Below, piece by piece: positions 10,671 to 22,660 of a stretch of 64,000 nt of DNA. Where the stretch lies: the NCBI RefSeq assembly GCF_000006405.1, contig NW_003213656.1, positions 1 to 64,000 on the forward strand. Direction: 5' to 3'. The translations under genes were made by a program, and so were the position numbers. How positions within the stretch are numbered: position 1 is the first letter of the stretch; the number at the start of each line of letters is the position of its first letter. Under the pieces are notes generated by a model. It did not search any database. It saw nothing but the letters and a program-made list of their open reading frames with translations, and was not told the origin of the DNA. This DNA comes from Perkinsus marinus ATCC 50983 (Eukaryota; Perkinsozoa; Perkinsida; Perkinsidae).

Positions 10671-12890
10671 GACTTAGAGAGCACACACTTCGTTTTGGGA
10701 TACCACACATCAACGTACCGAAGCATGTATGAAGGGGAACATCGGGTATGGCCTCAGGCCGAGGGTGTACCAGTCTGTGGCGAAGGGATATCAAGAAGCA
10801 ATGTGCAAGGCGTTACTGAGCGTATCAGGAGGTGGCGATCAAGGGTCTACTCTTGGTGCACTAGTAACAATAGTGTTCTCACTTGGTCACTCACAGATAC
10901 GGTCGTTGGCACGGCAGAGGAGCAGGAGGCATCCACCAAACGTGAGCCGTCCATAAGTTTCGGCACAGATGCCCCGACGTAGGAAACTGAAGTCGTCTGT
11001 GGAGGGCTGCCATTGATTGCCACAAGCCAGGTACAAATCAACCTTGGCTGCCGCCCTAGTAGACCACACCAAGGGAGGCTCGACGAGTACAGGCGCTGAT
11101 CCTCGGGCCGCCAGGTGAGGTCCTTTACCGGTCCTCACGCTCTTCATCATTTCTCCCTCAGAGAATGCGCGGCGAGGCTTCGGATGAGTAATTTCAGTCT
11201 AGGGGGCTACTCCAAGCGCCCCCCTGAATACGACACAACAACAGCCACTGCTCACGACTAGAAGGTCCGCAGACCCTATCTTAGACTCCGTGTATATTCC
11301 GGACTAGGTTCATCACTTGGCTGCTGGCCAAGGAGGAAAGGAGACATCCTCCGTTGGAGCCGACGTCAAACGCCGCAATTACAAGGCCAATTTCCACCTG
11401 GGCAGCGACAGACCTCTGTAGGGATGTCGATCAGCATCAGAGCCCATTCTCGATCCCATGCAGTTACACCTCCGAAACAGCGCAGCAGTACTCCGCCAAC
11501 TACCAGGAACTTGTCGAGGCCTGCAAGCATCCACGGGCAATCAGTCAGGCCGAGAAAGATGACCTACGTCGGCAGCATTTCGTAGGGCTCGGCTCGATAG
11601 GGTATGAGACCAGTTGGACGATTTGACAGGTTTTTGGTATGCGACACTGCGACGAGGATGCCAGGAAGGAAAGGATGGAGAGCATCTCCGCCGCGGCGTA
11701 CCGTTATGACATCAGTTCAGCTCCTCACCGACTGTGATAGGTACAAGGACCACACCAATTCGATGGTCGCTGGCAACGCTCGAGAAGATATGCTCAGGGT
11801 AGGCGAGCTACTGTACTCGAACTGATGAGAGAATACTGTTACTTCAGTTGAAGGCAGAACTTAGAAAGCCCAATTTCTCACTTGCCAGTCTGTCACAGAG
11901 TTCGGCTGGGCTTGGCGTACCGCGTAGCGTAGCTAGGGCAACGTGGGTCCAAGGACTGAGAGGATGGTCGCGACGGTGAAGTAGCTGTTGTTAGGTACAC
12001 TCAGCCACCGGTATCTGCTTATCTGGAGGGAGCCGATCCCAATGTCCGGGAAGAACGCAAGAACGAATTAGAATCAGCGTAGGACTCTGATAAGATCATC
12101 TTATGGATGATATCAGCAATAGACATGATGCGGCTGACAGGCACTTCGTGTTCGGGGTTGGCAGAGAAGAGGACCTGCGCAACTTACGGTCATCGTCAGT
12201 GGCTAACACCTCCTACGGGCCCATCCCAGCTCATGCGTGAGTCTAATAGACGATAACGGTGGCATGCTGAGTGTTACACTACATTACAGGTACGCTCAGC
12301 GTGGCCTAGACCCCCACCTGCAAGCGGATTTGAGGTCACATCACTTCGAGCTGGGCGTGCCGGGAGGAGTTATGGGAACGGCGGCAGGTCGACTACCAAC
12401 GACAACCTCGAGAGACGCTTACAGGTTTGTACTTGATCGAGCGGCGTACATACGGACTCTGTTGGTTAGAGAAAAATACCGCTGTTGGAATTGTCCTATT
12501 CTTTGTATCCACTCCTTAGGAGAAATGATGATGCTAAACCAGCGAGAATGCCTGAGGACGTTCGGAAAGATCTGCGGGCATCTCATTTCCAACTTGGCCC
12601 GAAGACCGCTAATCCGGAGAACTGGCTGACGACCCAGGTCGGTCCGATGCGGTACACCTCGGTGTGGGCATGACCTCCTCCTGCAGGCTCAGTCGATGGT
12701 ACCTCATCCTCCTCAATCAAATGAGCTCGACAAGGCGCTGAAGGCAGATCTTAGGGCTTCCCATTTCAGTATCGGTGCCCTCGGGGATGCGGAGAAGGTA
12801 ACGGGCCACCCCTGCTCGGACCGCTTGCAACCACTATTCAATAGCAGGCTCGATCGATCACCCGGACATCCTATGTTTGGCCTGAGCTGA
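10671..12890 (+). CDS. Protein with seven dispersed DLRxSHFxLG-type repeats (multi-exon, function unknown)
   Basis: A short motif recurs in translated + strand segments: DLESTHFVLG (10671), DLRRQHFVGLG (11561), ELRKPNFSLA (about 11858), ADRHFVFGVG (about 12135), DLRSHHFELG (about 12330), DLRASHFQLG (about 12568) and DLRASHFSIG (about 12747). The consensus is (A/D)DLR-x-S-H-F-x-L-G. It lies in different frames separated by stops and GT/AG signals, as expected for one gene with small introns. Spacing is roughly 180-300 nt except for a larger first gap. I do not recognise the family. Short F-x-L-G-containing repeats are a style seen in microtubule-lattice and axonemal proteins, so a flagellar or cytoskeletal role is a guess. 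The start, exon edges and end (stop at 12888-12890) are tentative. Confidence 0.5.
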
Positions 12891-14089
12891 ACCTAGACGT
12901 AGCCACCTGCTCTGCTGCTGAGAGCACATGAGTTGTTCTGCATTTACCCCAGGAAGTGTGGTCATGGAGTTGTTCCCTCATCGTGGTGTATTGAGTTCTG
13001 TCGAATGGATGGGACCACCTCCTCCTAAAGGAATGACGGGTTGTGACGTTACCCGATGTTCGTTGCAACTGATAGTGTACTTAACACTCATAGAGCGCGC
13101 AGTATGGAAGATTCTGTTCTGAGAAGGCGTCGGTCAGATACGATTCCGAGCGCAGAAGAGAAGCATTTTTAATATCAAAGGCTCCAACAGGAAAACCCCA
13201 CCTTCGTCATCAAGCAGCACTTCTATCGTGCCAATAATCATCTGCAGTGTATCCCTACTAATAATAGAACGACTCCACCTGGCAATCCCCAGCCAATTAC
13301 TATCATGTCCCAAGCCAGAAGCAGACAGCCCGACTGGGCAACTACACCTAGTCTTGATCAAACAGGTACCAACGGAGTTAGAGGATGGTCACAAAAGCCG
13401 CCAAGTTGGGAAGAGGTCATGCATTGGGGATGCTCCTATGCCTATGGCACTCCTTCCGTGTTCAAAAGAGCCACATCTTCCCGCCCCTTCGGAGCAGTGC
13501 CATTGCATCGATTGGTCATCTCACGAACGCTCATTGAGTGTATAAGCTCCGTTGGTCTGTGTTTTCTGCCGAAGTTGTAGGAAGCCCACCATACTTTAAT
13601 GATGCATACATTTGCTGAGGTTTCCCAAGCGAGCATGGATGTTGCAACCCTCGGATGCGCCTTATCTAAAGAAGGGCGTAGATAGTGGTGATGACTCGCG
13701 ATTGTTATGGTTGAGTAAGTATCACGAATTCGCCATCAATTGACATAATGCGAGTGTACAATGAAACAAGTTTGTTTTCTCATCTCATCCGGCAAAAGGA
13801 ACAAAACTGACGAACACAATAGCCGTGTGATTGAAATGTTCCATGTTCATTGTCTACTTCTAGTAAAGTCTTAACGTGGTCGCTCTTCTGTGGCAATTCT
13901 GACTAACCGGCTCGCCAGGCATATCTGCTAAACTTAACGAGAAAACAAGAGCAGAAGCGTATGGCAAATCCTAGACCTCCGTCGTACCGTCTCTGATGGA
14001 GGTGATAAACCATCTGTTAGTGAGCAGACACCCTCCAATGCTCAAGTACGCACTATCGTTCATCTTATTTCACATCCTGTCGGATACTC
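12891..14089. other. Region without a supportable gene
   Basis: Open frames of 60-105 codons exist on both strands, for example + 13228-13580. None shows a domain, repeat motif or paired splice signals I trust. The + frame near 13150-13580 could be 3' exons of the repeat-motif gene, but the F-x-L-G motif is absent there. Confidence 0.3.
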
Positions 14090-14385
14090 ACAGTCTGGAA
14101 CCCTCAACCAAGCACTCCTCGCTGCGGCCACATAACGGTAGTTCGGAGTGAGTTCGGAGTAGTTGACATGCTGACGTTGCCATATTGCGCTGCAACTCCT
14201 GGTACACGCTGAACGTGAAGAAGACGCTCTACCAGCTGGCGGGCCGTCGCCCTGGAACCTAGGCACTCTCGAGTCCGATCTTCTGATGGACTTGAGCATC
14301 TCTCCAGTGAATGCATAAGATACCTCGATATCCTCGCTGTACCCAGCAACTAGGACACCCCCAGAGCCTGAGACATAGCTCATGC
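14090..14385 (-). CDS. Hypothetical exon with beta-propeller-like strand pattern
   Basis: The minus-strand frame begins with ATG (MSYVSGSGG...) and ends at a good donor (ACT-GTGAGTATCC) near 14090. The segment VLVAGYSEDIEVSYAF then TGEMLKSI has the rhythm of a WD40 blade, but there is no WD dipeptide and no further blade I can join. A second minus frame (14518-14829) may belong to the same gene. It could also be chance coding. Confidence 0.25.
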
Positions 14386-14689
14386 TGTTAGTAGAACCTT
14401 CTCAGCACTGAGGAACGCGATACGGAGGGGAGAGTGGAGATTAGAACAAAACGAACTTGAGCCAGATGGCTACGGCTCAACACGGACTCATGCGTGCACA
14501 CTATCACTAACTCGTTATTAATTGCTTATATACCACGCTACCGGAATCCCAAAGATCATCAAAAACCATACCCAATATCTGTCATCACCACTGGTTGACC
14601 AACCGTTTCTGATCCAATGGGCGGTCGCTAATTTCCAGATCCGACCGAGCTCAGGATCTGGACATGCCACCGACAATGAGATTAGACAT

Positions 14690-15698
14690 TCTTGAGAGGC
14701 CACAACCTGTTTAGCAGACGAACCATGCTCAGGACTGGGGAAAAGAAGCTTCTCGGACCATATCAAGGACCCTGCCGCTTGCGAAGGCCCACGATCATAC
14801 GTCAGAGTGATCACAACGCGGCTGGTCAAGTTGCGCTCATGGCGTGCGCTAACTGCAAAGCATATCGCGCTCGCCCAAGTAAGCGCGATCAGTTCAGAAT
14901 CGGTCGTAGGTCTTATTGGCGCACCCCATAACGCAGTTGATAGCTATCTTCAAAGGTATTATCTGATATCTCTTTACCGTATAATGTCCAGCTCGAGTAC
15001 ATGTGCTTCTTCTATCGAGCTCGTTTTCCCCGTTGCCTCGATATTCACCAGAAGCTTCGGCCAGAAGAAAATGGACTGCTGGGTCAGCTGGTGAGATCCC
15101 CCCACTATTCCTCAAGGACTGTTATCAGAAGCCATACATTTTAGTGACAAGAACTATACTGGGTTCAAGTTGAGGCCTCGTGGGGACAACCACAACCTCC
15201 ACATGACCGCCTCAGTGGGGGAGTACCGCTCGATAGCCCTGTAGGATGCATTCGCTTCACAAGTGCAGGAATGAGCTCACGTATAGGTCATCGGGGAACA
15301 GCAAGAAGAAGAACCCTCTGCTAAGAGTGCTCAGAGGTGACGAGAAGAGCAACCATTGGAGGCTTTGCTATCGCTGCCCGACTTGGTAACCTCCACTCTC
15401 TTCGCTGGGGGTGCATTGTCGCCGCTCTCTTCTCAGTCCACAGCATAACACGTTCTACACGGATTTCGTCACCGCTTTCAACTACGGCGGCACCGAGACC
15501 GAGTTCACCATGGATCTCCGTCCAGCTGATCGCTGGTGTCGCTGCCGTGCCAGCGAGGGCGGGAGCGCACCGAGGTCGAAAAGGGGGGATAAACGCCTAG
15601 TGGTCCGCATCAATGACGAGGAGCACTCACCCTACTTTTTCAAAGTCGTGGACGAGACCGGCAAAGTGAGCATCTCCCTCCCTCCCGATGACCTATGA
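14690..15698 (+). CDS. Hypothetical Cys-containing protein (multi-exon)
   Basis: Several + strand segments link by plausible introns. CANCKAYRA (about 14850) is followed by a donor GTAAGCGCG (14879) and an acceptor AACGCAG (about 14937). An exon near 15130-15240 carries FKLRPRGDNHNLHMTAS. After a short intron come CRNEL and CYRC (about 15264-15375). The last exon (about 15440-15698) contains YGGTETEFTMDLRPADRW and ends SISLPPDDL-stop. The two Cys pairs could bind zinc. I do not recognise the family. An adjoining frame (15695-15985, starting MKSQFQVC) may be an extension or a separate small gene. Antisense frames here are also open, so strand assignment is not certain. Confidence 0.35.
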
Positions 15699-16269
15699 AG
15701 AGTCAATTCCAGGTGTGTTTGAAAGCAGTGAGGAGCTCGGCTACGACAGATGCAGGAGACGACACTATTGGCCTCACCTTCAAAGAGCCCTTCAACGTCG
15801 CTGCTGCATTCGGGCTGACTATAGCCGTTGCCACCGCTTGGAAGGAGAGGCAACCCAGTAAAAATATCGTGAAGCGGCTCACAAGGCAATGCTCGACAAG
15901 AGCTGAGGAGACCTTGGAAAAGCTGTTAAGGATAGCGAGAAGGTCGATAACATGTGGTACGGCGAAAAAGGCAGACTCCAAGTAGTGCGAGCTGAAAGCA
16001 CACTATGCAACATGACAAAGTCGCTGTGAATGAGTATGTTGTTGTGTTGAGGAAGAGGGAAAAGGTATTTCCCCCTGTCAGCATTGATCCCCCCAAGTGA
16101 ACCCAACACTAGGCTGTAGGATCGTCCAAAATGTTAGCCATTACTGGTAGTAGAACGTGGTAAAGTAGTTGTGAGAAACATACGTTACAATAGACGTCAG
16201 TCGAGCCGACGAGATAGCGGTAATATCACCCCATAGACGTTACCCGTCCTTAGCGGTCTACTACTACTA

Positions 16270-19200
16270 CTACTTGCGGCGCCTCTTCTGCGGTCCAACT
16301 TGCTTCTTCAATGTTCGAACGTGTGCTTGGAGATTCTTCAGCTTATCCGATGCCCTCATCTGGCGCCTGTTCTTAATACCTACGTGAAAATGGTGAGGGC
16401 GATGGTCAGCTGAGCAGCTCCTTACGTTCGCTGTTCATCCCCATCATCATAGGCTTATTGCGTCGCTTTTCCTTATTAGTAGTGCCACCTCGACGGTCTC
16501 TATTCTTGAAATGGTCCTTGCTCTCTCGACCCTCCTTCACAGCCAATATCTTCTCCTGCTTCTTCGTCATCTTATTCTGTCCATGGACCTTCTTCGCCCC
16601 CAGCAGACTCTCGGGGTTCACCAGCCAGTCAGCTGCATCGCCTCTCGCCTCCTGAGAGAGAAATGTTACCACCACCACGAGGGGGACTCCTACATCTTCA
16701 TCGGACTCGCTTGAGCTTCCCTCATCGTCACTCGAATATAGATTGCCAGCCTCTTCCTCGTACCTAAAGACCAACGGTAATACCACATAAAGTAGCTGAT
16801 GGGCCTACTCCTTCCGAGCGTCCTCATTACCAAGCTGGAGCTGCATAGCTTGTCGTAACCGTAACTTGCGGAGATTCTTGAAGTCGTCATCGCCAAGGAC
16901 GACCTAATATCAGTGCCATCTATGGTGATGTGAAGAGTTCCCCTTCGCTCACCTCAGCTGCCAACTTGGCACGTTTAGCGGGCCTCTCTTCTCCTTCCTC
17001 TTCCTCCTCCGCCTCGTCTTCTCCAGCATCACTCGCCTCTTCGGGAGCTAGAACAGGAAGCATTGTTGACCCATAGCCGTGAACGATAGAATGCACATGA
17101 GCAATCGCCACCGTTCGACAAATCACCCATCAGGTATCACCTGCATCATCTCCTTCTTCCTCCTCCTCCTCTTCATCCGTTTCCTCAAGAGCATCTGATA
17201 CCGAAAAAGTCACTGCTCTGAAGCCAACTGTGTTTGAAACCTCACCTGAGGCTATTTCCAGCTCGCCCTCCTCCTCCTCTTCATCATCATCATCACTGCC
17301 ACCCTCATCATCCTCATCAAGAAGATCATCCCGATTGAGCAAGGAAGCACCATAGACATCATCAGCCACTTCCTCCCTGAATGATACGCTCAAGACTCAC
17401 AGCCTTGATACGGGGCAATGGTCCTACCTGCCATATTCTGGACGGGAGTCGACTCCCTTGGAGATGGCCTCACTAGCCTCCTTTCCTCTCAAGGATCTCT
17501 GCAGCATCGATGGGTATCTACCACGAATCACTCCAAGATGCCAATACCATTCGAGCCTACACTTCTCTATACAGGTTCATCAAGGCTCTACCGGCGATAG
17601 CCACAGACTTCGACTGACGGTACTTCCTATATTCGATCAAGTCAGCCAGTTGGTCCGAGTCCAGAGCCTAGCCAAGGAGAGCCGGTTCTACCGTAGCAAC
17701 GACTCTAACAACTAACCAGAGGAGCTCGAGAACATATCTCACGAACGGCATTGAGGCCGACCGCCATCACTTCCGCGGGAGAGCTCTCCGAAATGAAGTT
17801 GTTGATAACGTGACGTACTACAGGCTGGAGCTCTGTAGGCGGTACCTAACATGATGAGGTTGCTCCTCAGAGTAGTGAGCAAGTCCTGGCTACCTGGGGG
17901 TGGCAAGCCGTAGCGAGGCAGGCAAGGGTCTTAGTGACATCCCTATTGCTAGGCTTCAAGTGACGCTGTAAGAAGGGGTATCTGTGGCGGATTCTCTCAG
18001 CACGAGAGGCTACTGATAGCTCCTTACAAGTTGAGGAGGATGAGCTCATGTCTACCAACCAGTCGACAGCAAAGGGATAGGAGTAGCGACCTCTTGGTGA
18101 AGGTGATCTAAGACCATAAGCCAACCATAGGAAACAGACATCAGAAGTCTTCCTCTTACTGCATCATTCCCCTGAGCAGCACAGCGCTGGAGGAGGCGTT
18201 CTGCGAAGTTCTGAGGATCGTGAAGTAGATCAATGGCGGTGAAGTCGGTACCTGAGAATTCACCTCACATCTACCACACCGATTGGAATCAAGCAGCACT
18301 TACTCCCAACGTCACCCTTGCCCTCTATCTCCTTCCTCTTCTTCTCAGCAGCCTTCTTAGCCCTCTCGAGCCGCTTAGTCTTGCCCTTGGTCTTCTTGCC
18401 AGCACCAGTCATCTCCTGTGCTACTCTATCAACCTCCTTCTGAGCAGCCTCAGCCTCCTCAGCCTCGGAATCATGACCGTCTCCAGAGGCAGTCATTTTT
18501 GCTAGGAAGTTGTTGCCCAAGAAGAGGTGCACTGCCGCTGTGCTGACCTTGTTGGCGGCTTCAGAGCCAGTAAGCAGACAGACTTCGGCCAGAGCATTGA
18601 CCTAGCTCAGCATCAACAATACATCCAAATGCCGCATCCCTACAGCTGAGCTATCCCTCCAGGCTCGCTTCATGTACAGGCCGATCATAAGGCCGGCAGC
18701 ACCTCTCAATAGGGCCTCATTACTGGCAGACGTTGCTCCTGAGTGTCGATGAATTCACCAGTTGAAATCCCGAACAGATACAACATTACCCTTGCCCGAG
18801 TTCTTATTGATCTGCTGTACCAAGAAGTTCTGAACATCTTTTCGTAAGAGGCCAGGAGCTGGATCAAGATACTTCGTGGTCTTCTCCTCAGCCTTGGAAG
18901 TGTCCGCACCATCTGAGTACTCATACACTACCACCGATCCTGTGCTTGTCACTATTACCATTCCCTCTATTAAGGCGACGCTTCCTCTTCTTCCCAGCTG
19001 CCTTGCCCATGGTTGAGGTAGAGTTGATGATGTCGCTCAGTAGAGACTCTAAAAAAGCGGCCATCGTTAACAGCAATGGAGAGGGATGGAGGGGCTCACT
19101 TTGAAGGGTCCGGCGCAGCTCCTTATCATCACAGGCGAAGAGTCGGAACAAGGTGGGGAGGATCTTCATCAAAGGTATCATACCACGAGATCGTATGAGG

Positions 19201-19850
19201 AGCAATGCACCGACCATCGACCCTAAACCGCAACAACTCCCAATCAGCGACCACGTAATGCCTTACGCCTGGCCTCAGGATGGAGTTGTTGAGGATCTTT
19301 GCTCAGGTAACGTAAGAGCATCTCCGGGAAGTTGAGCTCCTCACGAAGATTAGGATAGCAGTGGAACCTGCAGGAGTAAGCTGTCGACGAGCTTGAGCCG
19401 ACGACTGCTGCCTACACATGGGCGATGAACATAGTGAGCTCGTTGAAGCTCTTCTGGGGTCGCCCAGGCCTCAACTGGAGGGTCTCAGCAGTTGATCGGA
19501 AATGCTCGAACCTAGAGGGTTCAACGATGCGAGATTAGAGCGACAAGTAGGTAGTACTGTCGACGGTAATCCTCAATATACGCCTGGGGGTCCCTCCTGA
19601 TGAAGTTCTGTAGTTGAGGAAGGGATAGGCCTAGGGAAAACCAACATCATGGACTATTGTTCCCCGAAAAGTCAACCCTAACACGGCTAGTGTTAGAAAT
19701 GATCAGGGATGAGATTTTTCTCGAACGGGTTTCGGTATTAGTTCGAATCGATCACTAATCCCGGTACTACTATTTTCATCCTGGTCCTCATCAGCCTCGG
19801 CATTCCTCCTTGCCTTGGCCTTGATAGGCTTATGATGCTTCGGAGGCATT
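16270..19850 (-). CDS. SDA1: SDA1 homologue, 60S ribosome biogenesis/export factor (multi-exon)
   Basis: SDA1 (SDAD1) is a nucleolar protein needed for 60S subunit maturation and export. Read from the right, family landmarks occur in order: LQNFIRRDPQAYIEDYRR (about 19610, the family's LQNLIKRDP block), LFRLFACDDKELRRTL (about 19130), a Lys-rich KTKGKTKRLERAKK segment (about 18370), RYPFLQRHLKPSNRDVTK (about 17960), ALMNLYREV then MLQRSLRGKEASEA (about 17590-17460), acidic Asp/Glu runs (17390-16990), and the C-terminal TTNKEKRRNKPMMM (about 16460). The stop is TAG at 16270-16272, followed by repeated CTA triplets. The ATG at about 19850 (MPPKHHKPIKAKARR) is my choice of start. It is joined to the LQNF exon by an inferred intron and could instead belong to a separate small gene. 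Confidence 0.93.
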
Positions 19851-20138
19851 CTGATGGAAAGTGAACGAACGCTAGCAACAACAGCATGTAGACCTCGAGT
19901 AAGGTATACACAACAGATACAGCAAGAATACACATACTCATTCGTAAAAGGAGAAGCCGACCTATGGACGCTGCTGCCACCTCGGACGTCGTTGGTGAAC
20001 TTTCGGGCGTGCGCGATGTACCATTAGCGGAGCGAAAGTCTGGTGACGCGTGTTTTCCATTTTCCAATAAAACTGCACAAGCCGGGGCCGCAAGTTGAGC
20101 TGATGATGATGATCAGCCCGATTTCCTTATTATCATCA
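19851..20138. promoter_or_regulatory. Putative bidirectional promoter region between SDA1 and the oxygenase-like gene
   Basis: These 288 bp separate two divergently oriented starts (SDA1 ATG at about 19850 on minus, oxygenase-like ATG at 20139 on plus), so both promoters must lie here. No TATA-like or other specific element was identified. Confidence 0.4.
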
Positions 20139-21631
20139 ATGCCAGTGCATTCATCTCCCCCTCTTGCCGAGCCTATCGTCTTTACCTACGAGGAGCTCAA
20201 GGATCCTCACTCCAACCTTACCGATCGCATTCTACAGGTAGTTCGCCACCAGCACACGCCACTGTAGAGCCTCACCTCCATGCTCAGGCTTACGGTCGAG
20301 ACTCTCTCGGACTATGCTGCGTGAGTGACGTCCCCAAGTATACGGAGTATCGGCAGGCGTTGCTGCCTAAGATCCACACCCTAGGGAACTTGCCCCCATC
20401 AGCCCTTGAGAAGTAATACACTCATCGTAGCCGCGGAATCTAGGATCTTTGAGTTCATCAGCAGACCTCAGATACGTCCTACCAGAAGCGTTCTTTAACG
20501 TCGGATGGTCTCATGGTAATGAGAAGCTGGGAGGTGGAAGACCTGATCTCGGCAAAGGATCTTTTTACGCCAACCCTTTGTTCGAGAACCCTGGCGAGCT
20601 CGTGAGTCCACTTAGCTGTCTCGAATCTCAATCGTGTCTGAGTTGTTGATGTCTCTCCCAGCCATAGCGTTTGTGCGAATTCGTTGGTCGATTTAAACTG
20701 CACGGCGATCTCGCGAACATCCATATGGCCTTATCGTTGTTTAGGACCCCACCGCACAACAGCGCCATCCAGCGTGCGCTACCCCCAACGTGTGGCCCAA
20801 AGAGGTCCCAGGTTTCCGTGAGGCGTTCATAGACGCCGGGAGGCTGCTCGCCGAAGTCGGAACCATGGTAGCTAGGCACATGGACAAGGCCTGTCAAGCC
20901 CATGGAATCAAATGCTGCAGTCTTGTCGAAGGTACTAATATTCACCATCTTGGTGGGAGTCGTAGATGCACTGATTTTCAGCTACTTTCGAGAAGTCGCG
21001 TCTGTGTTGCGGTCGAGCCCTTCACTACTACCCATTGGAGCAAGGGGAGGTGCAAGAGGGAACAGAAGACTCTTGGTGCGGTTGGCACAATGACAATTCC
21101 GTCATAACAGGGCTATTCTCTCCAATGCTCCTGGACGCTACCACAGGGCAGCCCAGTACCACACCTGAGGATCCTAAGGCCGGCTTATATGTCCAGAACC
21201 GTCGACGCGAGGTTTATAAGGTCCACCTCCCTCCTGATTGTATCGCCTTCCAACTGGGCGAGGCTGCCCAGATCATGACTGGTGGGCATTTAGTAGCCAC
21301 ACCGCATATGGTTAAGGGCTCTTCCGTTCCTGAGGTCTCTCGGGAACAGCTTGCCGTGTTTTTCGAACCAGACTGGGATAGAGTCATGGCTTTGCCTGAT
21401 GGCAATAGAACGGACCAGATGGTCAATGCCGGCGCCAATATCCCGGAAGTAGGACTCGTTTCTGATAGAGATGAGGTATTGCCCTCTGCTCAGGTTCCGC
21501 CGCTGGCCAAACGTTATCGTGGCCCTTCGGTCACCTTCGGGGAGTTCTTGGAAGACTCATTCCGAGAGTATTATAATATGAAGACTTCAACGGCTGTTGC
21601 AGGCGGCGGCACTGCTGCGGAGATGGCTTGA
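20139..21631 (+). CDS. 2-oxoglutarate/Fe(II)-dependent oxygenase-like protein (multi-exon)
   Basis: This resembles the isopenicillin-N-synthase-like double-stranded beta-helix oxygenases, in particular an uncharacterised plant/protist subgroup. Exons read: start MPVHSSPPLAEPIVFTYEEL (20139), DSLGLCCVSDVPKY and LPPSALEK (20290-20415), FFNVGWSHGNEKL then DLGKGSFYANPLF (20490-20590), NVWPKEVPGFREAFIDAG (20790-), and a long last exon (about 21065-21631) with GWHNDNSVITGLF. The H-x-D pair in WHND, plus a later His in ATPHMV, fit the metal triad. An Arg for 2OG binding was not assigned with certainty. The stop is TGA at 21629-21631. The substrate is unknown. Confidence 0.8.
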
Positions 21632-22660
21632 GCCAGTCGGATACGTTTTCATCGCCTCTTCATTTCATTCTTTTGTGGATCTTCATGCTGAGTCGGATTT
21701 CGAGATGGAGGTAGCAGACGTTACATAAATACAACATTTATTGAAGTATTTGAAGGCTGATCAATGTTCGTTGTTGTCGACTAAGAGGATTTTGAGTTAA
21801 TATGAAATAACCTTGCTCATCAGCCTGATCGGGGAGACAAAAGATGAGTCAAATCATCTCATCTCGGATCAGCAACAATTACACTTGTAATCCCGACGCA
21901 CATCGGTGAAATCGATTTAAACAACATATGGTTGATATGCATATCGAGGTTGCCAGGACATACACAATGTATAGTTACGCAGTATGAAAATTTCTCAACC
22001 CCCATCACAACGAGCTTTCTCCGCCTTTGAGGATACCATTGTTGATACAATTCCATCTTTTCCTAACGATACGTTTCGGGGCAATAGTTCAATAATTCAT
22101 ATCCACCCCGGCTTGCGATCAGCAATTCATGGTACGGGAGTATAGGGAGGGGAAGAGCATACAACCCTTACGCTATTGGCAGCTTGGGAGTCAGTGCTCT
22201 TACATGTCTAACGATGGCTCAGATGATGTTGAGCAGCTAGAGATGCTAACCAGCGAACCGATGATGCATCATCATCGTCAGTCATCTCCCACCCTAGGAA
22301 AAGAGAGAAAAAATAATGTTTTATCGTTTCACATCGATGCGCCTATTCGCGAGAAGAAATGGCGATGAATGTCAATGACTGTGAAAGTGTTGACATCGAT
22401 TCGCTACAGCGCACGCAATACAATATCGGTTAACTAGGAACATATTACAGGGAGCGTGTACGTTCCCTCCATTCGTGTTTTTACTGTCTCTTTGTTTCAC
22501 TACACCCTCAAATAAATAGCTCACCATTACCAACTACACAAAGACATGCCATACAACACGACACCTTGACCGCAAAGAAATCAGGAAACAGAACACACAC
22601 CATGGCTTTGATAGCGGTGGGTAACTGTTCGATACGCGACCCTTCACATTCTAAAAAGGT
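21632..22660. other. About 1 kb of intergenic sequence between convergent genes
   Basis: AT-richer than its surroundings, with 3' flanks of two convergent genes. Frames of 60-80 codons (for example + 22129-22368) show no family features. No RNA gene or repeat is seen apart from short ATGATG-type runs near 22260. Confidence 0.4.
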
